Made by a program: the position numbers and the translations under genes
The notes under the pieces: model-generated
Database searches by the model: none
Told to the model about the DNA's origin: nothing
Seen by the model: only the letters and a program-made list of their open reading frames with translations
NCBI RefSeq assembly: GCF_019393635.1
Contig: NC_057863.1
Span: 622,847,791 to 622,911,790 of the forward strand
DNA: 64,000 nt
Source: Dromiciops gliroides
Taxonomy: Eukaryota; Chordata; Mammalia; Microbiotheria; Microbiotheriidae
Reading direction: 5' to 3'
In this document: piece after piece, positions 1-11,692 of the stretch
Layout: every line of letters starts with the position of its first letter
Numbering within the stretch: position 1 is the first letter of the stretch

Positions 1-420
1 TGCAACACTTTGTAAACACAGTCTTGGTCAGCCCAGGAAGGACTCTTCCCCGAAGAGATCAGAGTAATCTGATCAGATTAAGAGAAATTGGAAGTTTTTG
101 GTTAATTTAGTTAAGAGAAGTATCTCACGAGAAGTCACCTTTGACCCAATAGAAAGGCACACCCTTAAAGGGAGAGGTTAAAAAAGGGCTGAATGACTAG
201 GAAAGTGATTCTCCAAATGTCAACCATTTAAGTGACTTTTGTTCTGTTTGATGAACTTTCACCTGAGCTCTGTAACTACCATTCATCTTATTGTAGAATT
301 TTGTTTTTGCTGGAAATACTGTAGATTATAAGTGGCAAGGACTTGTGTCCAAGAGATTTTTAGGTAGGATGGATTTTTGTCTCTGATTTTCTCTTCCTAA
401 GCAGCGATGCTAAGATAAGT
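1..420. other. No recognised gene
   Basis: AT-rich sequence with no open frame or motif that I recognise. It could be an old LTR or other repeat. Confidence 0.5.
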
Positions 421-421
421 T

Positions 422-665
422 TTGTTGTTGTTCAGTCATTTCAGTCATGTCTGAGTCTTCATGACCCCATTTGGGGTTTTGTTGGCAGAGATACTGGAGT
501 GGTTCGCCATTTCCTTCTCCAGTTCATTTTACAGATGACAAAACTGAGGTAAACAGGGTGAAGTGACTTGCCCAGGGACACGTGGCTAGTAAGCATCTCA
601 AGCTAGATTTTAAATTTAGGCCTTCCTGACTCCAGACCTAGTGCTTTCTCCATTGCTGCTTCCTC
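422..665 (-). repeat. Long-tail tRNA-derived SINE
   Basis: Minus-oriented copy of the long variant, whose 3' part contains CTGGAGAAGGAAATGGC and CCAAATGGGGTCATG (as reverse complement) and a TTGTTGTTGTTCAG start on this strand. Confidence 0.85.
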
Positions 666-849
666 CACCAAGGAGAGTCCTTCTCTATCCCTCTCAGGAA
701 CAGGTCCCTGAAAAAATGATTCTGAAATATTCCTCTGGCCAAATGTAGCTTGTCCTACCGCTAAGACTTCACCCTCTACCACTGGCTGAATCTGAATGAG
801 AAACCTTCCTCTTAGTGTTTGGTATCCTGCAGTTATCATGTGTTAACTT

Positions 850-1000
850 ATCTCTATGTGTGTGTCCCCCTGATAGAATGAAAACTCTTTGAGGACAACA
901 AACTATTTGGTTTTCTCTTCCTATGTCCAGCACCTGTAACAGTGCCTGGCACTTACTAAGTGACGACCAGATAGGACTGGATTGGAATATGGTTTGTCTT
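850..1000 (+). repeat. L2 LINE 3' end
   Basis: The segment AGAATGAAAACTCTTTGAGG ... GTGCCTGGCACTTACTAAGT has the typical L2 terminal layout. Confidence 0.75.
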
Positions 1001-1192
1001 GCCCTTAATTGTCTGAAGTCCCTTCCTCTCTGCCCCACCCACTCCCAAGAAGGGACCTTACATTGTACCTTCTAGATTGTCCTGTTCCTCCAAGAGCTTC
1101 CAGGTAACCCACTTTCACCAGGGCTATCTCTTTATCTCACTGAGCTTTGGATTCTTATCTGTAAAATTATGCCCCACTGAATATAAAGTGCT

Positions 1193-1197
1193 TGCTT

Positions 1198-1247
<50 letters not shown>

Positions 1248-1413
1248 CCTCTCTCTCTCTCCTTCCATCCCTCCCTCCCTCTCTCCCCAATGAGGGTTAA
1301 ATGACTTACCCAGGGTCACACAGCTAGTGTCAAGTGTCTGAGGTTGGATTTGAACTCAGGTCTTCCTGAATCCAGGGCCGGTGCTTTGTCCACTGTACCA
1401 CCAAACTGCTCCC
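1193..1413 (-). repeat. SINE with expanded (TC)n at its tail
   Basis: Flanked by perfect GAATATAAAGTGCT (1179-1192 and 1414-1427). The A-tail side has become a pure CT run of about 45 bases plus mixed CCTT (1199-1285). Confidence 0.92.
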
Positions 1414-1429
1414 GAATATAAAGTGCTCA

Positions 1430-1640
1430 ATGTTTAATCCAGTAAGCATTTCTGGAGCATCAACCATGTACTAGGCACTGGAGATGCAAAGATAAAAACA
1501 GGCTCTTAAGGAGTTTACATTCTATTGGGGAGAGAAGACACAACATACCCAGATAAGTGAATATGAAATACATGCAGTGCAAACTGAAATGCTCACATGG
1601 ATCTGGGATGGCAGCTGTTTGGACATTCCCTCTAATTATG
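1430..1640 (-). repeat. L2 LINE fragment
   Basis: AAGCATTTCTGGAGCATCAA ... GGAGTTTACATTCTATTGGG is the reversed L2 3' region. Confidence 0.7.
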
Positions 1641-1680
1641 CTGATTTCAACCCATCCATGGCTGCCCACTCTGCTTATTT

Positions 1681-2019
1681 TATTTATTTATTTGTTTGTT
1701 TATTTATATTTTGCAGGACAATGAGGGTTAAGTGACTTGCCCAGAGTCACACAGCTAGTAAGTGTCATGTGTCTGAGGTCGGATTTGAACTCAGGTCCTC
1801 CTGAATCCAGGGCCAGTTCTCTATTCACTGTGCCACCTAGCTGCCCCCACTCTGCTTATTTAAAAAAAAAATTTTTTTTTTTAGTGAGGCAATTAGGGTT
1901 AAGTGACTTACCCAGGGTCACATAGCTAGTAAGTGTCAAGTGTCTGAAGTCAGATTTGAAATCAGGTACTCCTGACTCCAGGGCCAGTGCTCTATCCACT
2001 GCACCACCTAGCTGCCCCC
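1681..2019 (-). repeat. Two adjacent tRNA-derived SINEs
   Basis: The first (1681-1846) has CCACTCTGCTTATTT-type duplications at 1666 and 1847. The second (1870-2019) follows directly, both minus. Confidence 0.88.
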
Positions 2020-2059
2020 TAGTATCATTCTTATACGTTACTTTCTTCTATAAACACCA

Positions 2060-2440
2060 TGATCTTATGACACCAGCCTTCTTATTGTTCCTTACACATG
2101 ATGCTCCATCTCCTCATCCTGAGCCTTTTAACTGGCTGTCCCCAATGCCTACAATGCTCTCCTATCTTCCTGGTTTCTCTAGCTTCTTTGGAGATTCAGT
2201 TTACAACCTCTCTTTTGCAAGAGACTTTTCTGGGTCCTCTCCTCCCACTATGACCTTCCTTCTGAGATTACCTTCCCTCCTTTCTGTATATATCTTCAAT
2301 GAACATAGTTGTTTGCATGTTGTTTCCCCCATTAGAATGTGAGTTTATTGAGGCCAGGGACTGTTTTTAGCCTTTCTTTGTATCCCCAACATTGGCACAT
2401 AGTGAACTCTGGTAAATATCTACTGACTGAACTGATGTTT
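2060..2440 (+). repeat. L2 LINE 3' end
   Basis: Reads CTGGCTGTCCCCAATGCCTA ... TTATTGAGGCCAGGGACTGT and ends with the GGTAAATATCTACTGACTGA terminus. Confidence 0.8.
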
Positions 2441-3010
2441 CTCACAGCCATAGAACTACACTGTAAGTGTGATTAAGAATGGTCATGTGTCTTGGGGAGA
2501 AGTTTGGAGTCATTAAAGAAGCTTTGCAATTCCCAAAGGTAATCTCACCTGCTCTTCTCCCCCTTTTAATTCTGGACACCACTTGTTCACTTGTGGTGTG
2601 TGTCCTAGATACATGTAGAAATTGGACATGCTTGTGTCCTGATAGCTGCATGTCCAAATATGGGCAATCGACATTCTTCATCCACTTAGTCTTTTCTATG
2701 TAGATGATCAGACCAAACCCTTGGTGTAGTCATGGATTTCTTCTTTTTCCAATCTTCCACTCACATCTTGACAAGGGGACCCAGGCTTTTCTAATTCTGA
2801 TTCCTACTCCTAGTTTAGCTACTAACTAACCTTGTATAACCTTGAACAAGTACTTTTATCTCTCTGGTTCTTGGTTTCCTCTTTTGTAAAATGAAGGGTT
2901 GTATTCTCTGAAAGGAAGAGCAGGCTCAGATCCAGCCAGGGAATCTGCCCTTGGCCTTGATGATGATCCAGTGATACAACAAAGGAGAAAGGGAGCCCAC
3001 CTCTTAGAAC
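2440..3010. other. Intergenic, MIR-like remnant
   Basis: 2790-2925 resembles a plus-strand MIR core (AACCTTGAACAAGTACTTTT, TTTGTAAAATGAAG). The remainder is unrecognised. Confidence 0.5.
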
Positions 3011-3012
3011 AA

Positions 3013-3250
3013 ACTAGGTTTTTTTGTTCAGTTATTTTCAGTCACATCTGACTCTTCATGACCCCGTTTAGGATTTTCTTGGCATAGATACTGGAGTGGT
3101 TTGCCATTTCCTTCTCCAGTTCATTTTACAGATGAGGAAACTGAGGAAAACAGGGTGAAATGACTTGTCCAGAGTCACACATCTAGATTTGAACTCAGCT
3201 CTTCCTGACTACAGGCCCAATACTCTACCCACTGAGCCACCTAGTTGCCT
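3013..3250 (-). repeat. Long-tail tRNA-derived SINE
   Basis: Same long variant as at 422, with head at the 3250 side (GAGCCACCTAGTTGCC). Confidence 0.85.
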
Positions 3251-3299
3251 AGAATAAGTAAGGTGCAGTGACTCAAAAATATCACAATTAGAAAGGCTT

Positions 3300-4512
3300 T
3301 TATTAGAACAGCGAATTTTTAGAGCAAGAAGAACCTTTAAGTCATAGAATGTTAAGAGCTAGAAGGGCTTTCAGACCTCAGAATGTCAGAGCTGGGAAAG
3401 ACCTTAGAGCACAGAAGAGTATATCTAGATACAACAGATCAGCCCTAGAAAGGTACATAGGAACCAGCTCAGCAGTTTCATTTTACAGAAGAGGAAACCG
3501 AGCCGTATAGTAGTCAAGGAGCCATGAGCCAGAGTATCTAGCTGGGACCTGGCTGTTTGATTAGTGTTCAGCACCACGGACAAGGCCACCACCTTCTTCC
3601 TTCCCCTAATTCCTCCGACCCCACCCCAAGGCTCCTTTGGCCACCAGAGGCTGTCTGCATCCCAATCCAAGCCGTTCCAAGATCCATTCCGTGCTCTCCA
3701 TGGTCCTGCTTTGCCAGGATCACTTTGGAGAGAGTGTCTTGACTTAATCTCCACCACGCCCTCCCCAGCTGCCATGGACATCCTCAGGCACACTACCGGT
3801 CTGCCCCCTTCCCTCCCTTCACCTCCAGAGTCCTGCCATCTCAGGACAGTGCATTCCAGACCCTTCGGGCTCAGGGTGGTAGAGTGGGGCTGGGCTTGGC
3901 CATCTCCTTGCAAGCCAGGGCCCCTCTTCCTTCTCCAGCTGAGCCTGGCAACTCCAAACCCCAGAGTCTTTCTCCCCGGGCTGGTAAAAGCCACAGGAGT
4001 GGTTTTGCGAATAGCCGTGGCCTCCTGCTCTGGCGGCTGAGCTTGGACAGGCCCTATGACCTTGGGGGAGAGCGGAGCAGGACTGGATCCTAAGTCTGGC
4101 TCCTTACCTTGGTCCCCAGGAACTAAGCCGGGCTCACTGCAGAGCCGTTGGGGACGGACAGGGCGGCAGGATGAGGATGGCAGCTGTGATGTCTGTGCAG
4201 GGTGAGTCTGTGGGAACTGGGATCTGGCGCCCAGGGCACTGACCTGGAGTACCTTCACAATCTCTGGGGCGGCTGCAGGGCTCCAGAATCCAAGAAAGTG
4301 CAGTAGGTGTCCAACACTGTCCCCCTCCCCGTGCCCCAACCTCAACTCAGGCTGCCCCACCCCTTACTCATATCCCTCTTCAGAAAACAAGAAAATTGGC
4401 ACCCGTAGAGAAAACACGGGAGTGGGCCGGCTCCATTCCCAAGTTCTGCTCGGAGATGGAGCCCAGACTCATCTCATCTCTCTCCTTGGGGTTCCCAGGT
4501 GGGGCTTTCCTT
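3300..4512. other. GC-richer unique stretch with a 311-codon minus ORF
   Basis: 3300-3540 is MIR-like, with two degenerate copies of the AGAATGTCAGAGCTGG unit. 3540-4500 is mostly single-copy. A minus-strand frame is open at 3425-4360 (311 codons, Pro/Gly/Ser-rich), but it runs into repeat sequence at its C-terminal end, has no recognised domain, and another frame is open on the opposite strand. I treat it as non-coding until expression is shown. Confidence 0.4.
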
Positions 4513-4962
4513 TGTGATGTTTAAAATCTAAATTGTGGTCGCCTTAAATTAGAAGCTTTAGTACCAGTCCTTGGGCATTAAACATTTATTAAAGCATACA
4601 GATATTCCCATGGAGTTCAAAAAGTTAAGAAAAAAGCCTATTTAGCCTAGAGTTGCAGCCTGGTCTGGTTTTTCCTCAAGTCCTCTGCCACAAGCCTGCT
4701 TCAATCACGAACTCTCTCCAGCAAACTTATTGTGGAAGCTTTTTATAGGTCTGGAACAGAGGCAGTCCTTACACACAGCTTCAAGCTGATTGGTTGGCAT
4801 CATCCAAATCCATTGGTTCTACAGGTGTTCTCAAGGTGTGATTACAATCCAGTTAACTTGAAGTAGGCTAATCAGCATAATCACTCTCACTTGTTTCAAT
4901 CAGTCTAGATTAATCTCCAGGTGGATGTTTGAGTATCTGCTAAATCTCATTATTTCATCACA
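4513..4962 (-). mobile_element. Solo LTR of an endogenous retrovirus (ERV1-like by 4-bp TSD)
   Basis: The ends are TGTGATG and CATCACA, an inverted repeat with TG...CA termini, flanked on both sides by CCTT (4509-4512 and 4963-4966). About 450 bp long. An AATAAA-type signal near its middle on the minus strand suggests minus orientation. No internal retroviral sequence is nearby, so it is a solo LTR fossil of moderate age. Confidence 0.65.
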
Positions 4963-5044
4963 CCTTCCTGGAGTCAAAGGGCTAACTCCACCTTCTTGGG
5001 ATCTTGGGATCCAGGAGAGGGAGTGAATCCCCAAAACTATTCTA

Positions 5045-5350
5045 GAGCATCCTCCCCTCTCCTTTCTTTCCTCCTTGTCTTCCATTTCCCTCCTCCTCTC
5101 TCTTCCTCTTCCTTTTCCTTCTCCTCCACTCTATCTTTCCTATTCTTCCTCTCTCCCTTCCTTCTTTCCTTTTTCCCTCCCTTCCTTCTCTCCTTCTTCC
5201 CTCCCTCCCTTCCTTACCCCTTCCTTCTTTCTTTCCTTCCTCCTCCCTCCTTTTTTCCTTCTTTCCTTCTTCCTTCCCTCCCTCCCTCCTTCCTTCCCTC
5301 CTTTACCTTCCCTTTCTCTCTCTCTTCTTCTGCTTCTTCTCAACCTTCTT
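5045..5350 (+). repeat. Polypyrimidine tract, 300 bp
   Basis: Almost pure C/T on the + strand, mostly CCTT, CCCTT and TTCC units. Capable of triplex (H-DNA) formation. Confidence 0.95.
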
Positions 5351-5682
5351 CCTCCTCCACTCTGCTACCCTTTCCCCATCAGCTCAGACAAGGCCAGTTT
5401 CTCCTCTTTCACTTGCCTTCCCTGACTCTAGTCTGTTTTTTTCCCTTCCCTCCATGCATGGCAGGCCAATTCAATCCCACCTCCCAGAGTCTTTTTTTCT
5501 GTGATGAGTGAGAAGTGGCTTCTGACCAAACTTTCAGCACTGGAGCACTCCCTAAGATCCTAAGGTCTTCCCACCTTCTATCCCAGAGTTGTTGGTACTT
5601 CCCCTTTTCCCCGGCCCTTCTTCCCCTTTGCCTTTACTGTTTAGGGGTGCAATTGTCACTTGAATTCGAGCCAGGCTGAAAC

Positions 5683-5830
5683 TTTTTTTGGTGGGACAAT
5701 GAGGATTAAGTGATTTGCCCAGGGTCACACAGCTAGTAAGTGTCAAGTGTCTGAGGCCAGATTTGAACTCAGGTCCTCCTGAATCCAGGGCCAGCGCTTT
5801 ATTCACTGCAGCGCCACCTAGCTGCCCCCC
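5683..5830 (-). repeat. tRNA-derived SINE
   Basis: Flanked by GCTGAAACTTTT at 5673 and 5834. Head ends AGCTGCCCC on this strand. Confidence 0.9.
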
Positions 5831-5889
5831 ATGCTGAAACTTTTGCTACATATTATCCATATTGGGGCGGGACAATCCAAAATATTATC

Positions 5890-6045
5890 ACAGGGGGAGG
5901 CTAGGTTGCACAGTGGATAGAGCACTGGCCCTGGAGTCAGGAGTACCTGAGTTCAAATCCGGCCTCAGACACTTAACATTTACTAGTTGTGTGACCCTGG
6001 GCAAGTCACTTAACCCCAATTGCCTCACTAAAAAAAAAAAAAGAA
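5890..6045 (+). repeat. tRNA-derived SINE
   Basis: Plus copy with a slightly altered head (GAGGCTAGGTTGCACAGTGG) and an A12 tail ending about 160 bases before the first cyclase exon block. Confidence 0.88.
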
Positions 6046-6207
6046 TTATGGGGGTTAATCAGATAATGCATAACAATCACCAGGAGAAGCAAGTTTAAGT
6101 CAGTTCTTCAGTATCAACAGCACTTTCTAGTGGGGGAATGTCCTCCTACCCCAGTTGAGTTGTCTGTATTGTCTTTGGTGATGATGTTTGTGCTCTGCTC
6201 ATTTTAG

Positions 6208-7289
6208 ATGTTCTCTTCTCTCCAACCCTGGAGTCAGCCGGACAGTGAGGAGGATCTTGGGTGTTTGTGTGTTCTCTCTGTTGACCCTCTTGGGTTTCTT
6301 GAGGAACAGCCTGTAGAGGTGAAGGAACCCAGAGCTGGCCCTTCGAGGTCTGTCATCCTGCAGATCCCTCTTGGTGGTGCCCTTGGTCAGGTTCCTCCAA
6401 GAGGAGAGGGAGGCCTACTAGCCCCCATGGGTGGCTTCCCCATTATGGGGCATCAGCCTGTCCCACAGGGAGCTGCTGGACCACATGGAGGCCCTCTGTA
6501 GAAAGGAGGGAGACAGGCTACATCTCAGCGGTCCTGGATGCCAGGATGAGCAGGGCGCCGTCTGTGGATGGTACGTGGAGATGGCACAGCAGAGACTCGG
6601 CGTCTCCTCAGCCCTTGAACTGGGCCCATCGCTCTCTGCGTTCATCTCAGAACTGCTGCACATCCTAGGAGATCCTGAGGAGACCCTCAGGGCACTGAGG
6701 AGTAACCCTGACCTGGTCGACGACGTGGTCTCCTTGAGGATCCTCTTACAAGTTCAAGAATTCCTTCCGAAGCTCTCTTAGCAGTGAGACTCGATGGCAC
6801 CAAATGCTCCCCATCCTCAACTTTGCCCTTCTTGCTTCCAAGAACCTGCAGAGCTGCTGGCTAAAGGATGCCAGCCTGTCCCTCTTCCTGCCTATATCCG
6901 CGGAAGGCATTTCCCTCTTTTGGCCCTTCTCGGAACTCTCGTCCTCAGGCCCTGGGAAAGCCCCAACTCAGGCACTCATGGGTGTGCATCACTGCCTTTG
7001 GGGTCAGGCCCACGAGAAGCTAGATGGGAAAACCAGGGCCATCCTCTCATCCCTGAGCCTAAAGGTCAGCTTGCTGCTGGTGGCCAGTCTCATCTACCCC
7101 GTCTTCTTCATGTCTTTCAAGCAGATGACCCTGTGGATCCAGCACTATGCTTGGAACCTCAGGGCAAGGACCGAGGCCCTGAAGTGTGAACAGAGGCTTG
7201 CTGAAGACCTCCTCCACCAGATGCTGCCAAAATCTGTGGCAAAGCAACTTCGGAGACACAGACATGTTGAGGCTGAGGACTATGAAAAG
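6208..7289 (+). pseudogene. Cyclase relic, exon with TM1, NIT-like region, TM2 and signalling helix
   Basis: A CTCATTTTAG acceptor ends at 6207 and a GTAAAA donor starts at 7290. From 6245 one frame reads VRRILGVCVFSLLTLLGFL, a transmembrane helix. The same frame resumes as VPLVRFLQEEREAY (6380-6418), like the first helix of NIT domains, then a stop, then LLDHMEALCRKEGDRLHLSG onward to 6780. There the frame moves by one and reads RWHQMLPILNFALLASKNLQ, matching the NIT W...Ll.aKe pattern. After TM2 the helix ends AEDYEK, in phase 0 with the next exon. In-frame stops lie at about 6308, 6314 and 6419. Confidence 0.8.
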
Positions 7290-8615
7290 GTAAAACTGCG
7301 TTCTCGTATTCATTCAGCACCTCCTGCCTGAGCTGCCCTCACAATCATCCCCTCCTTCCTAATCCCACTGCTGCCACCACAGTACAGGCCCCCACTGGCA
7401 CCCGCATAGGCTCTGGCAAGGGTGTGCCAACAGGTTTTCTTGTGTCAGCTCTCTCCCCCACCTCTACTCCATCCTTCACACCACTGCCAGCATAATCCTC
7501 CTTACCCATAGATCTAGCCTCATCACCCCTCTACTGGCCTCCCTAGTAAAGTTTAGATTTCTTTGTCCGGCATTCAAATTCCTCCACAATCTGGAATCAC
7601 CCTCCCTTTTTCTCACATTATTTCCCCTCACCCCCTAAGCAATTAGCCCCTGAGTATATTGGGTTACCCTTCACCTCACTAACACACCTCAGGCCCTTCC
7701 ACCTCTTAGTCCTGATTAACCCTCACAAAGTCCTGTTCTGCTTCTTTCTGATATACCTACTGTGTGATGTGGTGCATTAGACGACTTAGTTCTCTGCTTG
7801 ATTTATTTCTTTACTGGTCTGCTAGCTCCCCAAGAGGAAGGAGTAAGTCTTATCTAAACTTTCATCTCATCCACTATCTAGCAAAGGATGATGGACATAG
7901 TAGGTGCTTTATAAATGTTTGTTGAATGAATTAACTAATGCCTGCCTATACTACTGGGTAGGACTCCAGGATTCCATGTAATTGAATATATCTTTCTTTG
8001 TGGTGGGGGAGGGAAGAGGAGAAGGGAAGTTCTTGTTCTGGGAATGTCTCCCCTCTCCTAACTTTTGCTCTTGATCACCAGCTTTTAAAAGGGCAAAGTA
8101 GAAACCTGTCTGCATGGTATGATTTCAGGGATTTTATTCTGAAATCTATGTCCAGGGTGATCCAAAACCTTTAAAATATTAAAGCTGCATTAAGACTTTT
8201 GCAACACCGTCTTATTAGTGCTTGAAATTCCAGTTAGTTTTCCATTCTTTTAGCTCAAGACTTTTCTCATTGTTCAAATACACCCACTCCAAGTAAATTA
8301 TGAAGCTATTTAATATTTATTTAAAGATGGGGGAGGGCAGAGGTGCTCAAAAAACCTGAGGGTATTGGTCCTAGAGAACAGATGACCAAAGCACATTTCT
8401 CTCCATTGAGAGGTGGGGGACTACAGGTACAGAATGTTGCATATGTTGTATAATGAGATTAGCATTGTTTATCTATTTTTCTTTTTTTATAATAAGAGAG
8501 GAGTCTATATATATCAGAAAATGACTATGATATTTTAAAAACAAGGCCTCAGTAAATCTTTAAAAGAGGAGAACATTATTTAAAAATTAATTAAAAAGAA
8601 AACAAGGCTCACATG
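7290..8615. other. Cyclase relic intron, first part, with L2 and mariner-like remnants
   Basis: 7440-7930 is a plus-strand L2 3' region ending in GTAGGTGCTTTATAAATGTT. 8150-8220 carries CAGGGTGATCCAAAA, like one end of a mariner element with no partner found. The rest is unrecognised. Confidence 0.5.
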
Positions 8616-9590
8616 TAAGTCAAGGCAATGAGCATTTATTAAGCACCTACTATGTGCCAGAAACTGTGAATACAGAGAAAGGAGGGAAAAATTCCTCCCT
8701 TCAAGGAATTCACATTCTAATGGAGGGGGGCATGATGACAATATACAAACAATGACATATGGAATATATCTATATGTGTGTATATACACATATACACGCA
8801 AATACAATATGTATACATATATAGACACATATAAATTTATATTATTATTGTAGTTGTTCAGTTGTGTGCAACTCTTTGTGACCCTGTGGACCATAACACG
8901 CCAATGCTGACTATGGGGTTTTCTTGGCAAAGATACTGGAGTGATTTGCTATTTCCTTCTCCAGTGGATTGAGGCAATAATCTCTCTGTCTCTGTTTCTC
9001 TCTCTGTCTCTCTGTCTCTCACCTCTCTCTCCTCTCTCTCCTCTCTCTTTCTCTCTGTCTCTCTCACCTCTCTCTCCTCTCTCTGTCTCTCTCTGTCTTT
9101 CTCACCTCTCTCTCCTCTCTCTGTCTTTCTCACCTCTCTCTCCTCTCTCTGTCTTTCTCTGTCTCTCTTTCTGTCTCTCTGTCTCTCACCTCTGTGTGTG
9201 TGTGTGTGTGTATATATATATGCATATATGTGTACGAACATACATACATGATAAATGGGAAGTAATCTCAGAGACCCAGAGAAAAGGCATCAAGATTATG
9301 AACTGGGCAAGTCTTCTTATAGGTGAGTCTTTAACTGAGACTTGAAAGAAACCAGGGAAGACAGGAGCTGGAGATGAGGAGGGAGCATCTCCCAGGCATG
9401 GGGGACAGCCAGTGAAAATGCTTGGGGTCTGGAGATGGAGAGCACTGGGGAGCGCAGCCTCTGCATCAGGCTCTGGCAATAGCCCAGGTGTGAGGTGATG
9501 AAGGTCTGCACCAGGATGGTGGCAGAGTCAGAGGAGAGAAGGGTCATATTCAGGAGATGTTAGGAGGGTTGGAAGGCCAACTCATTGGAT
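8615..9590 (-). repeat. L2 LINE fragment with inserts
   Basis: Reversed L2 3' end at 8615-8760 and again at 9240-9590, where the minus frame reads LVQTFITSHLGYCQSLM and VSFKSQLKTHL as at the L2 reverse-transcriptase C-terminus. Between them lie AT/AC-rich repeats (8755-8845), a SINE tail (8847-8975, minus) and a (TC)n/(TG)n run. Confidence 0.8.
8978..9222 (+). repeat. (TCTC/TCTG)n followed by (TG)n(TA)n
   Basis: About 210 bases of CT-rich imperfect repeats built from CTCTCTGTCT and CACCTCTCTCTC units, then a (GT)10 and TATATA run. Confidence 0.95.
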
Positions 9591-9599
9591 ATGGGAGGG

Positions 9600-10560
9600 T
9601 GGTGAGAGCGTGAGGAGGTGAGGAAGAACCTGGCTTACAAGCTGAGGGCACTGGGAGCCCATGCTCCCCTAGGTCCCTAGTGAGTTCTTTTGTGGTTTTT
9701 TCCCTGTTCAAGGCTGCCTTCGGTTGTTGTTTATTATAATCCTGAGTACAGATGTCTGAAGTAGGAGAGGCTACCTTAGCCTGGATGCCCTCTTTACCAT
9801 TAGGGATAAATGAACACTGGGCTGGCTAGTGAATCAGGTACAAGATAAATGGATGTGCTAGTAAATATTTAACAACTAGCTCTCTGGGGGAAACTGTACT
9901 CATGACATAAATACTCTTGGGCTTAATCTGCAATATGAACATTTTCCCATCACTTTTATAAGTCTAGAAAACCAACTCAATAAATCAAGCCCGGTTTACA
10001 CCATTGGCTGATTTCTGAGGTGTAAATGCTCACACTGAAAATTTAGCAAGAAACCTGCCTTCGAGTCTCCTAGCGCCAGTCACTGTGGCTTTGACTAAAG
10101 CTCCAGCTGCCGTGAGCATCTCCCCCCTCTCATGCTCATCTGTTCATTCTGAGTGTCTCCTCCCATCGCTTCCAATCTTAGTCACCCAAGTCTGCTTAAC
10201 AGATGTGGGCTGATGGAGAGGAGGTGAGCGGAAATGGAGGAAAGATTGAAGAAATCAGTCTGTCCAAGAACCAGGAATACCCAGGCCAGACTCAGTGAGA
10301 CCCTGGGAGAAGGGGCATCTCTTGGAAAAAGTCTGGTTGTGGCAGGAGCCAATTATCTCCTATGGATCTGGGATGAGTAGATCATTATCAATAACACAGA
10401 CTCAAAGACTCTTACAGACAAAAGGGGGCTTGTTCAAATCTCCTATTTTTACAAATTAGGAAACCAAGTCTCTGAGAAGTAAAGTTATCTTGATGAAGAA
10501 CATGCAGCTGGCTAATAATAGTAAGCATTTGTATAATAATAGAATAATGGCTAATGTTAT
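9600..10560. other. Intron sequence with an unassigned repeat
   Basis: 9957-10060 is one of three copies of an unknown family (GGTGTAAATGCTCACACTGA). 10380-10510 is MIR-like. No exon was recognised. Confidence 0.5.
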
Positions 10561-10910
10561 ATATATATTACATTTATATAGTGTTTTAAATTTTGCAAAG
10601 CACTTTATGAATGTGATCTCATTTGGTCCTCACAACCACCTGTGACGGAAGCCCTATCATTTTTCCCATTTTATAGATGAGCCAGTGACTTGCCCAGGGT
10701 CACAGTTAGTAAATATCTGAGGTCAGTTCCTCCTGACTCCAGATCTAGCACTCCATGCACTTCATGAAGAAACTGATGCTGAGAAAAGTTAAATAACCTG
10801 CCCAGGATCACAAAGCTCAAAAGCTAGGTGCTATCTTATCATTAATCCCTTTTTCCAGATGACGAAATCCCAGTGAATTGTCCAAGACCACACAGCTAAT
10901 AATTAAATAT
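10560..10910 (+). repeat. MIR-like core-SINE remnants
   Basis: TTTTGCAAAGCACTTTATGA ... CATTTTATAGATGAG and AGTGACTTGCCCAGGGTCAC are typical of mammalian MIR/THER cores. A second remnant follows at 10790-10905. Confidence 0.65.
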
Positions 10911-10915
10911 TCTTG

Positions 10916-11120
10916 GGGCAGCTAGGTGGCGCAGTGGATAGAGCACTGGCCCTGGATTCAGGAGGACCTGAGTTCAAATCCAGCCTCAGACACTTGACAC
11001 TTATTAGCTGTGTGTGACCCTGGGCAAGTCACTTAACCCTCATTGCCCTGCAAAATAAACAAACAAATAAATAAATAAATGAATAAATAAATAAATAAAT
11101 AAATAAGTAAATAAATAAAT
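10916..11120 (+). repeat. tRNA-derived SINE with (AAAT)n tail
   Basis: Full-length plus copy whose tail has become about 80 bases of AAATAAAT repeats. Confidence 0.92.
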
Positions 11121-11692
11121 ACTTATCTCCATTTTTTTTCAGATAAGGAAACTGAGGCTGAGAAAGTTTAAATGACCTGTCCAGGGTCACACAGGGAATA
11201 AGTGCCTGAGGATTTGAATTCATGTTTTCCTAATTCCCGGGCCAGTGGGAGGCATCCCCTAGCTGCTTCTAATGGCAAAGTCAGGACTACAACCCAGAAT
11301 CCCTGATTCTCAGTTCCAGACTCTGTACCTCTTTTATTTCATTTCCTTCTCACAGCAGCTGGGTGGGGTAGTAGGGCAGGCATTACTTTTCTCACCTAGC
11401 CTCATTTTCCTTGTTTGTAAAATAAGGCTCAGGAGACAATTTAGGGGTCAATGACCCCCTAATGTTCTCTCCAGTCTGAAATCTATGATCCTGTGTTCAA
11501 GCCAGGGACAGTGGGCATCCCATCAAGGTCCCCTGCTTCCCAATGGCAGGATCTTTCCATTAGCAGGCATGAGCCCTCTTCCCCCATGCCCCCCACCTAG
11601 TCCATATAAAGATTCTAGGACAAGTCAGCTTTTCAAAGACACCCCCCCCCCAATATGGATGCTTGCTCTTGCTGTTAGATGCCCCTTAGGGT

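Noticed and set aside
5075-5511. 116- and 171-codon Ser/Pro/Phe frames
   Set aside because: Products of the polypyrimidine tract, no start context or domain.
6208-6501. A 97-codon frame starting MFSSLQPWSQ as a separate gene
   Set aside because: It is an out-of-frame reading of the cyclase relic's first transmembrane and NIT region.
8978-9345. Long Ser/Leu-rich open frames over (TCTC)n
   Set aside because: Low-complexity translation of a simple repeat; open on both strands because of the repeat period.
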